Below are positions 63,890-64,000 of a DNA stretch of 64,000 nt, in pieces. The DNA comes from Talinum fruticosum. Taxonomy: Eukaryota; Streptophyta; Magnoliopsida; Caryophyllales; Talinaceae. Position 1 is the stretch's first letter. Each line of letters begins with the position of its first letter. The stretch lies in contig JAITYX010000100.1 of NCBI GenBank assembly GCA_021018815.1, positions 1,302,001-1,366,000 of the forward strand, given 5' to 3'. The translations under genes and the position numbers were made by a program. The notes under the pieces were generated by a model. That model had not been told where the DNA came from and made no database searches. It worked only from the letters and a program-made list of their open reading frames with translations.

Positions 63890-64000
63890 ATTGTTTTGGC
63901 CCCAATTTGGAGTAATACTTGGAGGTTATAAAAAGTATGCAACAATATGTTGTAGTATATATTTTGATGAAGCAAATGAGCAAGAGGAGAGCGAGAGAGA
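63890..64000 (-). promoter_or_regulatory. 5' leader region of the bHLH gene
   Basis: About 110 bp before the window edge, ending in a GA-rich run (CT on the gene strand) at 63980-64000. The promoter itself lies outside the window. The minus strand has tttttataac near 63930, too close to the ATG to be a safe TATA call. Confidence 0.35.

Overview
The window looks like nuclear DNA of a eudicot plant. It is AT-rich, has spliced genes with plant-type GT-AG introns, and carries plant-specific families: a ZAT-type zinc finger with QALGGH helices, a U-type (P-type) cyclin, a PIF/UNE10-type bHLH factor and plant SEC16. No rRNA, tRNA, CRISPR array or bacterial-style operon was seen. All recognisable intact genes lie on the minus strand.

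Left part (1-24.5 kb). Bases 1-4480 are a degenerate tandem array of a unit of about 325 bp (about 13 units). A second array of the same unit, in the opposite orientation (18.42-23.74 kb, about 16 units), sits inside a 7.4 kb intron of SEC16. Each array is bordered on its inner side by a matching 150-bp segment (4741-4885 and 18270-18420). The arrays therefore form a large imperfect inverted repeat. Between its arms lie a decayed plus-strand gene remnant (4.9-7.55 kb), a two-exon gene for a Q/Y-rich protein with two U1/matrin-type zinc fingers (8157-12680), and the five 3'-terminal exons of SEC16.

Middle part (14.6-39 kb). SEC16, the COPII scaffold at ER exit sites, spans 30687-14607 in 12 coding exons that I could join by phase. 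One intron is GC-AG, and one exon is a single base short, which breaks the frame. The 7.8 kb that follow (31.27-39.05 kb) hold no convincing gene, only microsatellites, a SINE-like insertion and an isolated TATA-like promoter candidate.

Right part (39-64 kb). A single-exon ZAT4/ZAT9-type zinc-finger repressor (40029-39046) is followed by a second three-finger C2H2 gene whose fingers lie in different reading frames (45234-43625), a two-exon CYCU2-type cyclin (50518-49731), and a six-exon UNE10/PIF-type bHLH gene (63889-58474) whose conserved N-terminus is one base out of frame with the rest. Stowaway-like MITEs, a tRNA-derived SINE with a 14-bp target-site duplication and several minisatellites occupy the spacers.

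The genes do not form a pathway. SEC16 acts in secretion; the C2H2, bHLH and cyclin genes are regulators of transcription and growth. Frame breaks in three otherwise well-conserved genes, two of them in homopolymers, make residual single-base errors in the sequence a serious alternative to real pseudogenisation.
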